Shown here piece after piece: positions 1-8,404 of a stretch of DNA of 64,000 bases. How positions within the stretch are numbered: position 1 is the first letter of the stretch; every line of letters begins with the position of its first letter. The position numbers and the translations under genes are program-made. The notes under the pieces are model-generated. The model worked only from the letters and a program-made list of their open reading frames with translations. It was not told the DNA's origin and did no database searches. The stretch is from the NCBI GenBank assembly GCA_030267965.1, contig BRYA01000385.1, positions 22,905-86,904 of the forward strand. The letters are read 5' to 3'. Source of the DNA: Triparma columacea. Taxonomy: Eukaryota; Sar; Bolidophyceae; Parmales; Triparmaceae.

Positions 1-937
1 ATGCCGCAGCTCCCTGAAGCGCGACCACTTCATCTCCGTCATTATCCGATCCGGGCTGGTTCTCCAAGTCATTCCAGGGTGTCTTGAGGCACGACAGAAC
101 GGCGGCGCGTTCGCGTATGCGGTGCCACCTAGAATGGAGAAGGTCCTCGACAGTCGACATATTTTGATCGGCAGCGGCAGTGATTAGGGCAGTGCAGTCC
201 GAGAAGCAGTCTTCACCGATGGAAACAGCTGGAGATAGAATGAGTTTCGTTAGGGAGGAGCAATTTCTGAAGGCGTACATGTCAATCGTCGTCACTGAGT
301 CCGGGATTGTGATGGACGTGAGGGAGGAGCATCCTTCGAAGGCCATTTGGCCAATCTCCGTCACTCCGTCCGGGATAGTGATGGCCGTGAGGGAGGAGCA
401 TTCGTAGAAGGCGCCCTTGCTAATCGTCGTCACTCCGTCCGGGATTGTGATGGCCGTGAGGGAGGAGCATCCTCTGAAGGCGCCAATGCAAATCTTCGTC
501 ACTCCATCTGGGATTGTGATGGCAGCGAGGGAGGAGCATCCGTAGAAGGCGCCATCGCCAATCGTTGTCACTGAGTCTGGGATTGTGATGGCAGTGAGGG
601 AGGAGCATTCCCAGAAGGCGTAATCGCCAATCGTTGTCACTCCGTCCGGGATGGTGATGGCCGTGAGTGAGGAGCATCCGTCGAAGGCGCCCTTGCTAAT
701 CGTCGTCACTCCGTCCGGGATTGTGATGGCCGTGAGGGAGGAGCATCCTCTGAAGGCGCCAATGCCAATCTTCGTCACTCCATCTGGGATGGTGATGGCA
801 GTGAGGGAGGAGCATCCCCAGAAGGTTTCATCGGCAATCGACGTCACTCCTTGTGCAAAAGTCACTTCTGTGAGCTCACGATCGTCTTTGAAGCTCCCTG
901 TCTCATCTGTGCCATAGTATACTGCTGTTTGGGGCAT
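1..937 (-). CDS. BspA-type leucine-rich repeat (LRR_5) protein, C-terminus off the left edge
   Basis: The minus frame opens at an ATG at 937 (MPQTAVYYGTDETGSF) and stays open to base 1, so the C-terminus is missing. After a short leader come about ten 22-23 residue repeats of the form F-x-x-CSSLTAITIPDGVTxIG-x-x-A, the signature of BspA/TpLRR (LRR_5) proteins. A final CTALITAAADQNMSTVEDLL segment matches the ends of two paralogues at 5000-6247 and 6689-7693. LRR_5 domains form solenoids used for binding; the ligand is unknown. There is no signal peptide or membrane helix in the visible part. The last residues diverge from the paralogues, whose shared C-terminal block (KRLPKVMWRVILEFL) is not seen before the edge. 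The family is clear; the biological role is not. Confidence 0.85.
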   Translation of the reverse strand, partial: MPQTAVYYGTDETGSFKDDRELTEVTFAQGVTSIADETFWGCSSLTAITIPDGVTKIGIGAFRGCSSLTAITIPDGVTTISKGAFDGCSSLTAITIPDGVTTIGDYAFWECSSLTAITIPDSVTTIGDGAFYGCSSLAAITIPDGVTKICIGAFRGCSSLTAITIPDGVTTISKGAFYECSSLTAITIPDGVTEIGQMAFEGCSSLTSITIPDSVTTIDMYAFRNCSSLTKLILSPAVSIGEDCFSDCTALITAAADQNMSTVEDLLHSRWHRIRERAAVLSCLKTPWNDLENQPGSDNDGDEVVALQGAAA

Positions 938-1602
938 TTTCCTACATTATTGACGGGAATAAGGAGGGTTAGTGTGGTGTGATGAGTAAGAACAAGGGAG
1001 AGGGATGGTGAGACCCCTCAAGGATGCGTCATTGCGGCGTCAATGGCGGTTATCTGTGCGATAGTAGCCCAACATAGTACTAACAGCATCGGAAATATGG
1101 CCGAAAGTAGTATTATCTCCTCTATGAGACGAAAAATCCAACCCAATGTCCACTCCGTCAGTCGACCGTGATTTGAAGAGTGGAAATAACTTGAACTTGG
1201 TCGTGAATAGGAGATATAAATCAATAATAGGACAAATGACAACTGGTGAAGGCCTTGGAAACGTGTTATCACTGTCATTGTTGTCCTTCTTACCTTAATA
1301 TGAAAGCTGTTATTTTGCTCCCTTCTCTCATCCGGAGACCATTCCATCCCACTGAGGAAGACCTTATTTACCTTAGCTTATTTATAGAGTCGAACGAATA
1401 TAAATACGGGGTTAATTACGTATATGCAATGCCTCCGACTCGAACTTTACAGGTTACGTGAGATGGGTAAAAAAGCAGGTTAATGTCAACGTGTCATGGT
1501 CATATATATTTAATTATCGGTAGAAATATAGCGACGCTTTCACAATACAAAAAAAAACAAATTTCGCCCCTCTTTCGTTGCGCGCTGCAACAAAAAAAAA
1601 TT
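938..1602. other. Intergenic; no convincing gene
   Basis: This stretch separates the first LRR gene from the tRNA-Pro gene. A 109-codon minus frame (1018-1347) contains a hydrophobic segment, but it has no recognisable domain, no splice context and no paralogue here, so I do not call it. The 3' part is A/T-rich with A-runs near 1549-1558 and 1592-1600; the second is the T9 tract of the minus-strand tRNA gene. Confidence 0.6.
1592..1600 (-). terminator. T9 tract after tRNA-Pro, probable RNA polymerase III terminator
   Basis: On the minus strand the tRNA discriminator base (1603) is followed by two A residues and then nine T residues. A T-run just after the mature 3' end is the standard eukaryotic Pol III stop. 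No run of four or more T occurs on this strand inside the 416-bp gene (1603-2018), introns included, so Pol III could read through the whole unit. Position and length are seen directly; termination is inferred. Confidence 0.8.
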
Positions 1603-2018
1603 GGTCCGAACGGGGATTTCTAGAAGGAAGGAGAATAGCAGGTAAGAATTGATCTGGACGGGTGAAAGAATGTGGAATTACTTACGAACCCCGCTGTTGG
1701 AAGAAGGGAGAGATATGTGTAAGTTGAGAGCTGAATAAAGGGGGGCATGTGCATGTATTACTTACGACCTCTCTGAGTAATCGAAGATAGAGACATGTAT
1801 AAGTTGAGAGCTGAATAATGGGAGATGTGTGCATGTGGTACTTACTCCACCCACTGTGAAGGAAGGAAAGACGAGGGTGAGACGGGGTTGTGGAGACTCA
1901 TACATGTGACAACGATATGACTTACAAGGAAGAATCATGCCTACGATAAATGTGGTAAGAATGTGATCGCGGTATGGGAGAAGGAAACGTGGAGCGCTCA
2001 CCCCTAGACCATTCGGAC
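1603..2018 (-). tRNA. tRNA-Pro(UGG) interrupted by five GT-AG introns
   Basis: Six exons on the minus strand: 2002-2018 (17 nt), 1926-1940 (15), 1846-1853 (8), 1766-1772 (7), 1686-1693 (8) and 1603-1619 (17). Joined they give 72 nt, the usual tRNA-Pro length. The acceptor stem GTCCGAA/TTCGGAC pairs 7/7, the anticodon stem CTTCC/GGAAG 5/5 around loop TTTGGGT (anticodon TGG), and the T-stem CGGGG/CCCCG 5/5 around loop TTCAAAT; the discriminator is C. D-arm and loops match eukaryotic tRNA-Pro (TGGTCTAGGGG; GGTTCAAATCC). The introns (1941-2001, 1854-1925, 1773-1845, 1694-1765, 1620-1685) begin GTGAGC or GTAAGT and end TAG or CAG. They interrupt the D-loop, the site just 5' of the anticodon, the 3' strand of the anticodon stem, the variable/T-stem junction and the T-loop. 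None is at the canonical 37/38 site. The unbroken pairing argues for a functional gene rather than a pseudogene; the splicing machinery is inferred. Confidence 0.88.
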
Positions 2019-2019
2019 G

Positions 2020-2073
2020 TTGTGATTTTCATCACAAGTGTTAAGACTTTGTGACTTTCATCACAAGTGTTAA
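2020..2073. repeat. Two 25-bp direct repeats with internal palindrome, just upstream of tRNA-Pro
   Basis: Units at 2020-2044 and 2049-2073 differ at one base. Each contains TTGTGA and TCACAA arms around a short A/T loop, so each can form a small hairpin or bind a dimeric factor. The array starts two bases upstream of the tRNA 5' end. That position suggests an upstream control element, but no function can be shown from sequence. A TATATATAA string lies further upstream near 2146-2155. Confidence 0.6.
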
Positions 2074-2324
2074 AGCGGGAAAGTTGATTTTTTAATATGA
2101 TTTTAATCCTTTGCTGGTCCCAGAGATATCGACCCAAAAATCTCCTTATATATATAACCCTTGATACACACCGTAGCATTCAACCCTCTTTCACACAGAA
2201 CCCTCTTTGTAGACGGACTCTAGACGTTCAAAACAAGCAACCCATCCTTCTGAGAGTATTTTGTGGGTTACCTCGTCGATTGCTCGAGTAGGGTAGGGTT
2301 GTGTGTTGCATTGTTTTGGTTAGA

Positions 2325-4641
2325 ATGGCGCTGATATCTTTGTTGTTCTGTTTACTAGTTCTTCGATCTTCCTCCTACGTCCCCCCTGTATCATCTAGTC
2401 TTTCTCGAGTTCAAATATCCAGGCAAATATCACCACACACACATGCATCCTTGCTGGACGCCTCTTATCCTGACAATAGTATCCAGACAACACGCACATT
2501 TGGACTCCGATGTGACCCCTCGTCTAATTCTGTCCCTTCTCCGTCGAATCTCCGTCCGACGATGACTTCGAGTTCTGTGTCAAAGCCGCCCCTTGGTGTA
2601 CCACTTCAAGTGTTGTTTCTTTTTTCAGGTGAGGGAGGAGGAGGAGGAAGAAGAGGAGGAGGAGGAAGAAGAGCGCTGGTGAATACGCATATAACCCTTG
2701 GTCTCTTCTAACCACCTCCCTCCCCTCACCCACCCACCCCTCCCCTCAGCCTACCTCGTACACCTCCTCGTCCTGACGAAAACGTCCCTATCTTTCCCCT
2801 TCCAGCTTCTTCCCAATAACCACGGCTTGTTCCTGCAGATAGGATACGACAGCCTTGCTGGTATGATTTGCCTGTCCTTCTACGTTCGCAAGGTAAGAGT
2901 TGGGGCCAAACCAACGCAGAGTGGGTTGGGTGCGGGTGGGTTGGGTGAGGGTAGGTTTAGTAAGAAGATGGAGCAAATAGGCCAAGCAAAGGACCCAACA
3001 TTGGCCCCAACATTGGACGCAACATTAGCCCCCACCCCAAACCCCTTCAGCGTTCGCTTCGCTCACCGCATCGCTCATTCACTTTCACTTTCACTTATTG
3101 CCATATCTCCCTCTCTCCCTCTCACTCTCACTCTGGCTTCTCTCTTCGCAGGTCCTTCGACGTTCCTCCCCCCCACCCCTCCCGTGGTCAATTCCCAAGT
3201 CTCACCGTCCCAACGTGGTTCCCACCCTGACGATCCTGCTCCTGGCCTATTTTTCGTCCTCCGTGTACTCTCCCCTCTTCTCTTCCTTTTTCAAATCGCT
3301 CGATTTATCCCCCCGCATGATTGAGGCTGGGCAGGTACTCTGCAGTCACCTTTGTTGGGTTGGAGTTGGTTGTAAGGTGAGTGAATTGAAGCGGTACAAA
3401 CGAATCTGAAGCGCCGCGTGTGGGGGGAGTTCATCGTTATGAATGGATCGGAGTGAATTGAAACGGTGCAAACTTCTGAAGCGCCGCCCCTTCGCTCCAC
3501 CCCTTCCCCCACATTCGCCTCGCTCACAAATCCTCCACGCTTCCTCCGCTCCGCCCCCCCCCCCCCTCCCATCCTTCCTGCGGCTCGCTTCGCTCGCCGC
3601 CACCTCAGATCCTCTCTTCCCAGCTCCCAGATTTCTTCTCCCCCAGCGGTGGCTGGTACAACTTCTCAGTCCGTTCCGTCAACTGGTTCAAGTCCGTCCT
3701 CTATGGCTACATGATATCCTGCTTTGTGTTCAACGTGGTGGACAGCCTCAACGCTGTCCTCCTCCCCGCGTCTCTCTTCTCCCCAGAACCCGGGCTTGTC
3801 GGGCGCCTGGTGTCGGGGTCGACGAAAGGCGACTGGGTAGGTGAGAATCTATGACAATAGCAGGGCATGAGTTTTCACCGATTTTGTGTCGTGGCCGTCC
3901 GAAAGCAGAAGCACCGTGCGATTTGGCCCCACTTCTCTCCTTCCTGAAGCTTCTGCAGAAATCCACTTTGAGCCTCCAAATTTTGGAACTGCGGTCTTCG
4001 GCTCGCTGCGCTCGCCGATGCGACCTCCGCCCTACCTTTAATCCGCTGACGTATACCTTCCCGCGATTCGCTTCGTTCGTCCGCAGCCAAGGCCATAGGT
4101 GCCATTGCACCCTGTTTGAGCGCACCGTGGTGGGAGGAGGTGAGCCCTTTAGTTACAAGGCATCAGAGGAGCGCAAGGCATGAGCAGAGGAGCGCAAGGC
4201 ATGAGCAGAGGAGCGCAAGGCATCAGAGGAGCGCAAGGTACCTCAACTTCTACACAAACGTGATCCCTTCCTCTACTCGCTTCGCTCGTCGCCACTTCAA
4301 CTTCTACACAAGCATGATCCCTTCCGTGACTCGCTTCTCTCGTCACCAACCCCCCCCCCCCCATCCCCCCCCACGGCTCGCTTCGCTCGCCGCTTCAGGT
4401 TCTCTACCGCGGGTTCCTCTTCCCCTCCTTGACCCTCCTCCTCCGTCCTCTTCCCTCCCTCCTGCTCTCCTCCCTAATTTTCTCCTCGCACCACCTCTCC
4501 CTAACCTCCTTCTTCCCCCTCTTTGCCCTGGGCGCCGTCTGGGGGTTAATATACAAGGAGACGGGAAACCTCTGGGTAGTCGTGGCGATACATGGACTTT
4601 GGAACAGCAGGGTGTTCATAGGCGGTTGGGCGGGTGTATAA
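2325..4641 (+). CDS. CPBP-family intramembrane metalloprotease, probably plastid-targeted
   Basis: Six exons join in frame: 2325-2628, 2750-2892, 3152-3334, 3624-3840, 4087-4139 and 4399-4641, giving 380 residues. The start MALISLLFCLLVLRSSS is a signal peptide followed by YVPP, resembling the aromatic cleavage site of stramenopile plastid leaders. The middle holds several hydrophobic segments. The CPBP (CAAX protease/bacteriocin-processing, Abi) active-site motifs are assembled across the last two exons: WWEE at the end of exon 5 joins VLYRG to form the EExxxR motif; FSSHHLS supplies the second motif; and NLWVVVAIHGLWN supplies the HxxxN motif. Members are membrane-embedded metal-dependent endopeptidases; the plant relatives sit in plastids. 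The introns carry GCTCGCTTCGCTC repeats. Exon 2 and 4 acceptors were chosen to keep frame and are the least certain. Confidence 0.85.
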
Positions 4642-4999
4642 ATGTTTAGTTGTTTTGGTTGTTGAAAAAAGATCCCTTTTTACGGGTGGTTGTTGCTTTC
4701 ACGCACTGACGCCTGCAACGCCCGCGCACAAAACTTGTTGCGGTAGCTACGCTACCAGCACAAGAGCGGTGTGCCACCCACCCTGCAAGAGAAGCGCTAA
4801 AGTGGATTTATTACGAGGAGTAGAGGTGGGCCCAGAATCATTTTGCTTCGAAAAGGAACTTCCTCATTTTCCTCATTTTTCCTCTACTTGTGAGCGCTAC
4901 TCTAAAATAGCTCAGGGAGCAGCATGAGCATGTCGCTTCTGAAAAGAGCTAAAGACATGACACTTTTCTTGCCTACATTGTTCAACATTGATTTTAGAG
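4642..4999. other. Intergenic region with dispersed repeat and LRR 3' flank
   Basis: No gene is seen. Bases 4695-4798 are a truncated copy of a dispersed repeat (full copy 39715-39873). From about 4860 the sequence is the 3' flank of the minus-strand LRR gene. It is nearly identical to 6545-6688, so it belongs to the duplicated gene unit. Confidence 0.7.
4695..4798 (+). repeat. Dispersed repeat, copy 1 (3' truncated)
   Basis: Nearly identical to the first 104 bp of the copy at 39715-39873: it starts GCTTTCACGCACTGACGCC, contains the short palindrome GGTAGCTACGCTACC, and ends GAGAAGCGCT. It carries no ORF. A small non-autonomous element is likely, but no clear terminal repeats or target duplications were found. 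Confidence 0.8.
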
Positions 5000-6247
5000 T
5001 TACAGAAATTCCAGAATAACTCTCCACATAACTTTCGGGAGCCTCTTGCGTACCGCAGTTACCCCAAGTGTTTGCGCTTCACCTTCGTCCTGTCGCTTCC
5101 TCTTTTTCTGGTCCGTAAAGAGTGTCTTGAGGCAGGACAGAACGGTGACGCGTTCACCTATGCGGTGCCACCTAGAATTGAGGAGGTCCTCGACAGTCGA
5201 CATATTTTGATCGGCAGCGGCAGAGATTAGGGCAGAGCAATTTGAGAAGCAGCCTTTACCGATGGAGACGGCAGGAGATAAACTGAGTCTCGTCAGGGTG
5301 GTGCATCCGTAGAAGGCCCTATAACTAAGCGTGGTCACTGAGTCCGGGATTGTGATGGCTGCGAGGGAGGAGCATTCTGCGAAGGCGCCATCGCGAATCG
5401 TCGTCACTCCGTCTGGGATTGTGATGGCTGCGAGGGAGGAGCATTCCCTGAAGGCGTCACAGCCAATCGACATCACTCCGTACGGGATTGTGATGGCTGC
5501 GAGGGAGGAGCATCCCTGGAAGGCGTAACAGCCAATCGACGTCACTCCGTCCGGGATGGTGATGGCCGTGAGGGAGGAGCAGTCCATGAAGGCGAAAGCA
5601 CTAATCATCGTCACTGTGTCTGGGATTGTGATGGCCGTGAGGGAGGAGCAGCTGCAGAAGGCATAATCGCAAATTGTCGTTACTCCGTCCGGGATGGTGA
5701 TGGCTGCGAGGGAGGAGCATCCCCTGAAGGCGCTACTGCTAATTGACGTCACTGTGTCCGGGATTGTGATGGCTGTGAGGGAGGAGCATGCTTGGAAGGT
5801 GAAATTGCCAATCTTCGTCACTCCGTCCGGGATTGTGATAGCTGCGAGGGAAGAGCATCCAGAGAAGGCGTGATAGCCAACCGTCGTCACTCCGTCCGGG
5901 ATTGTGATGGCTGCGAGGGAGGAGCATCCAGAGAAGGCAGAAATGCCAATCGATGTCACTCCGTCCGGGATTGTGATGGCTGCGAGGGAGGAGCATCTGC
6001 TGAAGGCGTGATTGCCAATTGTCGTCACTCCTTCCGGGATTGTAATGGCCATGAGGGAGGAGCATCTGTTGAAGGCGTATTCGCCAATCTTCGTCACTGT
6101 GTCCGGGATTGTGATGGCTGCGAGGGAGGAGCATCTGCTGAAGGCGCCATTGCCAATTGTCGTCACTCCCTTTGCAAAAGTCACCTCTGTGAGTTCACGA
6201 TCTCCATAGAAGCTCTCTACGCCAGAGTACACTGCTGAGCTGGGCAT
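5000..6247 (-). CDS. BspA-type leucine-rich repeat (LRR_5) protein, 415 aa
   Basis: A single intact exon runs from ATG at 6247 to the stop at 5000. The N-terminus MPSSAVYSGVESF leads into fourteen repeats with the core CSSLAAITIPDGVTTIG, then the family-specific tail (FSNCSALISAAADQNMSTVE, then KRLPKVMWRVILEFL). It closely resembles the next gene upstream (6689-7693) in sequence and in both flanks, so the two are a recent tandem duplication; the copy at the left window edge is a third member. No signal peptide or membrane anchor is visible. In other protists BspA-like families are large and often linked to surface recognition, but nothing here fixes the location. The C-terminal 100 residues outside the repeats are conserved between copies and may be a separate domain. 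Confidence 0.9.
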   Translation of the reverse strand: MPSSAVYSGVESFYGDRELTEVTFAKGVTTIGNGAFSRCSSLAAITIPDTVTKIGEYAFNRCSSLMAITIPEGVTTIGNHAFSRCSSLAAITIPDGVTSIGISAFSGCSSLAAITIPDGVTTVGYHAFSGCSSLAAITIPDGVTKIGNFTFQACSSLTAITIPDTVTSISSSAFRGCSSLAAITIPDGVTTICDYAFCSCSSLTAITIPDTVTMISAFAFMDCSSLTAITIPDGVTSIGCYAFQGCSSLAAITIPYGVMSIGCDAFRECSSLAAITIPDGVTTIRDGAFAECSSLAAITIPDSVTTLSYRAFYGCTTLTRLSLSPAVSIGKGCFSNCSALISAAADQNMSTVEDLLNSRWHRIGERVTVLSCLKTLFTDQKKRKRQDEGEAQTLGVTAVRKRLPKVMWRVILEFL

Positions 6248-6688
6248 CTCGGGGAGGATGAAAGTGGTAGTACTGATAGCGTTTGAGCTAAGATATAGCG
6301 TAAATGCTCAGATGGAGAGGAGGAGATTGAAAGTTAGGTGCGTGTGGACGATGTAGTTTTTTGGGGACCAAATTTGAGCTCTAAGTTGAGTGTTTTTGGA
6401 TATAGTGTAGGTAATAGTGTTGTTGTTGGTATTGTGAAGAGTTAGTCGGTTGTAAAATGCAGCTAAAGTGTATAATGAAGTATTTATGCAGTTTTCTTGC
6501 CAAATTCTACCCAAATCTTTCACCAAGCCTTTCTTTTCCTCGGTTTTCCTCATTTATTTTCCTCATTTTTCCTCTACTTGTGAGCGCTACTCTAAAATAG
6601 CTCAGGGAGCAGCATGAGCATGTCGCTTCTAAAAGAGCTAAAGACATGACACTTTTCTTGCCTACATTGTTCAACGTTGATTTTAGAG
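6248..6688. other. Intergenic region between tandem LRR genes, duplicated flanks
   Basis: Bases 6310-6490 (5' flank of the gene at 5000-6247) match 7760-7925 upstream of the next copy, including GGAGAGGAGGAGATTGAAAG. Bases 6545-6688 match the 3' flank at 4860-4999. No gene is seen. Shared promoter-side and terminator-side sequence shows that whole gene units were duplicated. Confidence 0.75.
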
Positions 6689-7693
6689 TTACAGAAATTC
6701 CAGAATAACTCTCCACATAACTTTCGGGAGCCTCTTGCGTGTCGCAGTAACCCCAAGTGTTTGCGCTTCACCTCCGTCCTGTCGCTTCCTCTTTTTTTGG
6801 GTAGTAAAGAGTGTCTTGAGGCAGGTCAGAACGGTGACGCGTGCTTGTATACGGTGCCATCTAGAATGGAGGAGGTCCAAGACAGTCGACATATTTTGAT
6901 CGGCAGCGGCAGAGATTAGGGCAGAGCAATTTGAGAAGCAGTTTTGACCGACGGAGACGGCAGGAGATAGAATGAGTCTCGTCAGGGAGGAGCATCCGGA
7001 GAAGGCATGATCGCCAATCGTCGTCACAGAGTCCGGGATGGTGATGGCCGTGAGGGAGGAGCATCCGTGGAAGGCGTATTTGCCGATTGCCGTCACTGAG
7101 ACCGGGATGGTGGTGGCCGTGAGGGAGGAGCATCCGCAGAAGGCATATTTGCCAATCGTCGTCACTCCGTCAGGAATGGTGATTGCCGTGAGGGAGGAGC
7201 ATTCAAAGAAGGCTTGTCTGCCAATCGACGTCACTCCGTCCGGGATTGTGATGGCTGCGAGGGAAGAGCATTCTTGGAAGGCGTTATTGCGAATCGAAGT
7301 CACTGAGTCCGGGATTGTGATGGCTGCGAGGGAGGAGCATCCCATGAAGGCGCCCCAGCCAATCGTCGTCACTGAGTCCGGGATTGTGATGGCTGAGAGT
7401 GAGGAGCAATTTTCGAAGGCACCCCAGCCAATCGTCGTCACTGAGTCCGGGATTGTGATGGCTGAGAGTGAGGAGCAATTTTCGAAGGCGCAATTGCCAA
7501 TTGCCGTCACTCCCTCTGCAAAAGTCACCTCCGTGAGTTCATCGTTGTTTTCGAAGCTCTCTACGCCAGAGTATACTACTGTTTTGGGAAGGGGATAGTA
7601 CCCAGCTGGGACGTCCTCTTCCTCTTCCTCATAGTCACCACCATAGTCATCACTATAGTCATCACTATTATAGTCAACACCATATTCACTCAT
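6689..7693 (-). CDS. BspA-type leucine-rich repeat (LRR_5) protein with acidic N-terminus, 334 aa
   Basis: A single exon runs from ATG at 7693 to the stop at 6689. Residues 1-30 are Asp/Glu/Tyr-rich (MSEYGVDYNSDDYSDDYGG), unlike the two paralogues. Nine LRR_5 repeats follow (CSSLTAITIPDSVTTIG core), then the same C-terminal block as the 5000-6247 gene ending VMWRVILEFL. It has five fewer repeats than that paralogue, so repeats have been gained or lost since duplication; two adjacent repeats (7380-7490) are almost identical at the DNA level. No signal peptide. The acidic extension may alter partners or location; this is inference. Confidence 0.9.
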   Translation of the reverse strand: MSEYGVDYNSDDYSDDYGGDYEEEEEDVPAGYYPLPKTVVYSGVESFENNDELTEVTFAEGVTAIGNCAFENCSSLSAITIPDSVTTIGWGAFENCSSLSAITIPDSVTTIGWGAFMGCSSLAAITIPDSVTSIRNNAFQECSSLAAITIPDGVTSIGRQAFFECSSLTAITIPDGVTTIGKYAFCGCSSLTATTIPVSVTAIGKYAFHGCSSLTAITIPDSVTTIGDHAFSGCSSLTRLILSPAVSVGQNCFSNCSALISAAADQNMSTVLDLLHSRWHRIQARVTVLTCLKTLFTTQKKRKRQDGGEAQTLGVTATRKRLPKVMWRVILEFL

Positions 7694-8404
7694 TATAGGG
7701 ATGGAGAGGATCTTTTATGGCAGTGCTCGAGCTAGAGTATGCTGGGGTATGGCGTGAATGTTTAGATGGAGAGGAGGAGATTGAAAGTTAGGGATTTGGG
7801 CGATGTAGTTTTGTTGGGGACCAAATTTTAGCTAACTACAATGTGTTTGGATATGATATAGGTAGTAGTATCGTTGTTGGTATTGTGAAGAGTTAGGTTG
7901 GTTGTGAAACGTAGCTAAAGTGTATAATACAGTTTTCTTGACAAATTCTGCCCAATCTCCCCTCCCACCAAGCCAAATTCCTTGTCCTTTCTCCATGTCT
8001 CCTCCTCACGGAGTATGAATCCGGTTTTAGGGGGACAAATTCGTAACAGAAAAGACTAGAGAGTGAGTACACAATCCTGTGCGGCTGTGGCCGTGACATA
8101 CGAGAGAGATACTCATACACTGGCGATCTGAGGAAACAAATTTTAAAGCCTCCCACCCACCCTGCAAGAGAAGCGCTGTCTTCGGACACCTTCGACGCAC
8201 TAGGAAGGCAATAACTGCACCGCGTTGAAATTGCCTTTTTGGTTGTAATGACTTTAGTTAATGAGCTCTCTCTTCGCTCTCTTCCCTCCGACGCAACATT
8301 GGACGCAACATTGGACGCAACATTGGACTCCTTCAGCGGTTCGCTTCGCTCACCGCCATTAGCCCCCACCCCTAACCCCTTCGGCGGTTCGCTTCGCTCA
8401 CCGC
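7694..8404. other. Intergenic: LRR promoter copy, truncated dispersed repeat, intron-type repeats
   Basis: Bases 7760-7925 are the duplicated LRR upstream flank. Bases 8153-8233 are the 3' part of the dispersed repeat also found at 39715. Bases 8290-8402 hold three copies of GACGCAACATTG and two GGTTCGCTTCGCTCACCGC elements. Long minus-strand frames here are low-complexity shadows; no gene is called. Confidence 0.65.
8153..8233 (+). repeat. Dispersed repeat, copy 2 (5' truncated)
   Basis: Matches the distal half of the 39715-39873 copy, from CCACCCACCCTGCAAGAG through GGCAATAACTGCACCGCG. Together with copy 1 at 4695 it defines the two ends of the full 159-bp unit. Confidence 0.8.

Noticed and set aside
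1246..1461. 71-codon plus frame and the 109-codon minus frame at 1018-1347
   Set aside because: No start context, splice context, paralogue or domain; coding potential is not convincing.
1603..2018. Bulge-helix-bulge (archaeal or red-algal type) explanation of the tRNA introns
   Set aside because: Every boundary fits GT...AG with extended donors and pyrimidine tracts, which a bulge-helix-bulge model does not predict. I could not fold the precursor fully, so this is a strong preference and not proof.
1762..2179. Two minus-strand ORFs (79 and 85 codons) overlapping the tRNA-Pro gene
   Set aside because: They run through tRNA exons and introns, have no domain and are better explained by chance.
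180..7598. Plus-strand frames with regular repeats such as VREEHPSKA and NRRHSVRDCDG
   Set aside because: They are antisense readings of the LRR_5 repeats; the minus frame has the clear LRR consensus and shared C-terminal domain.
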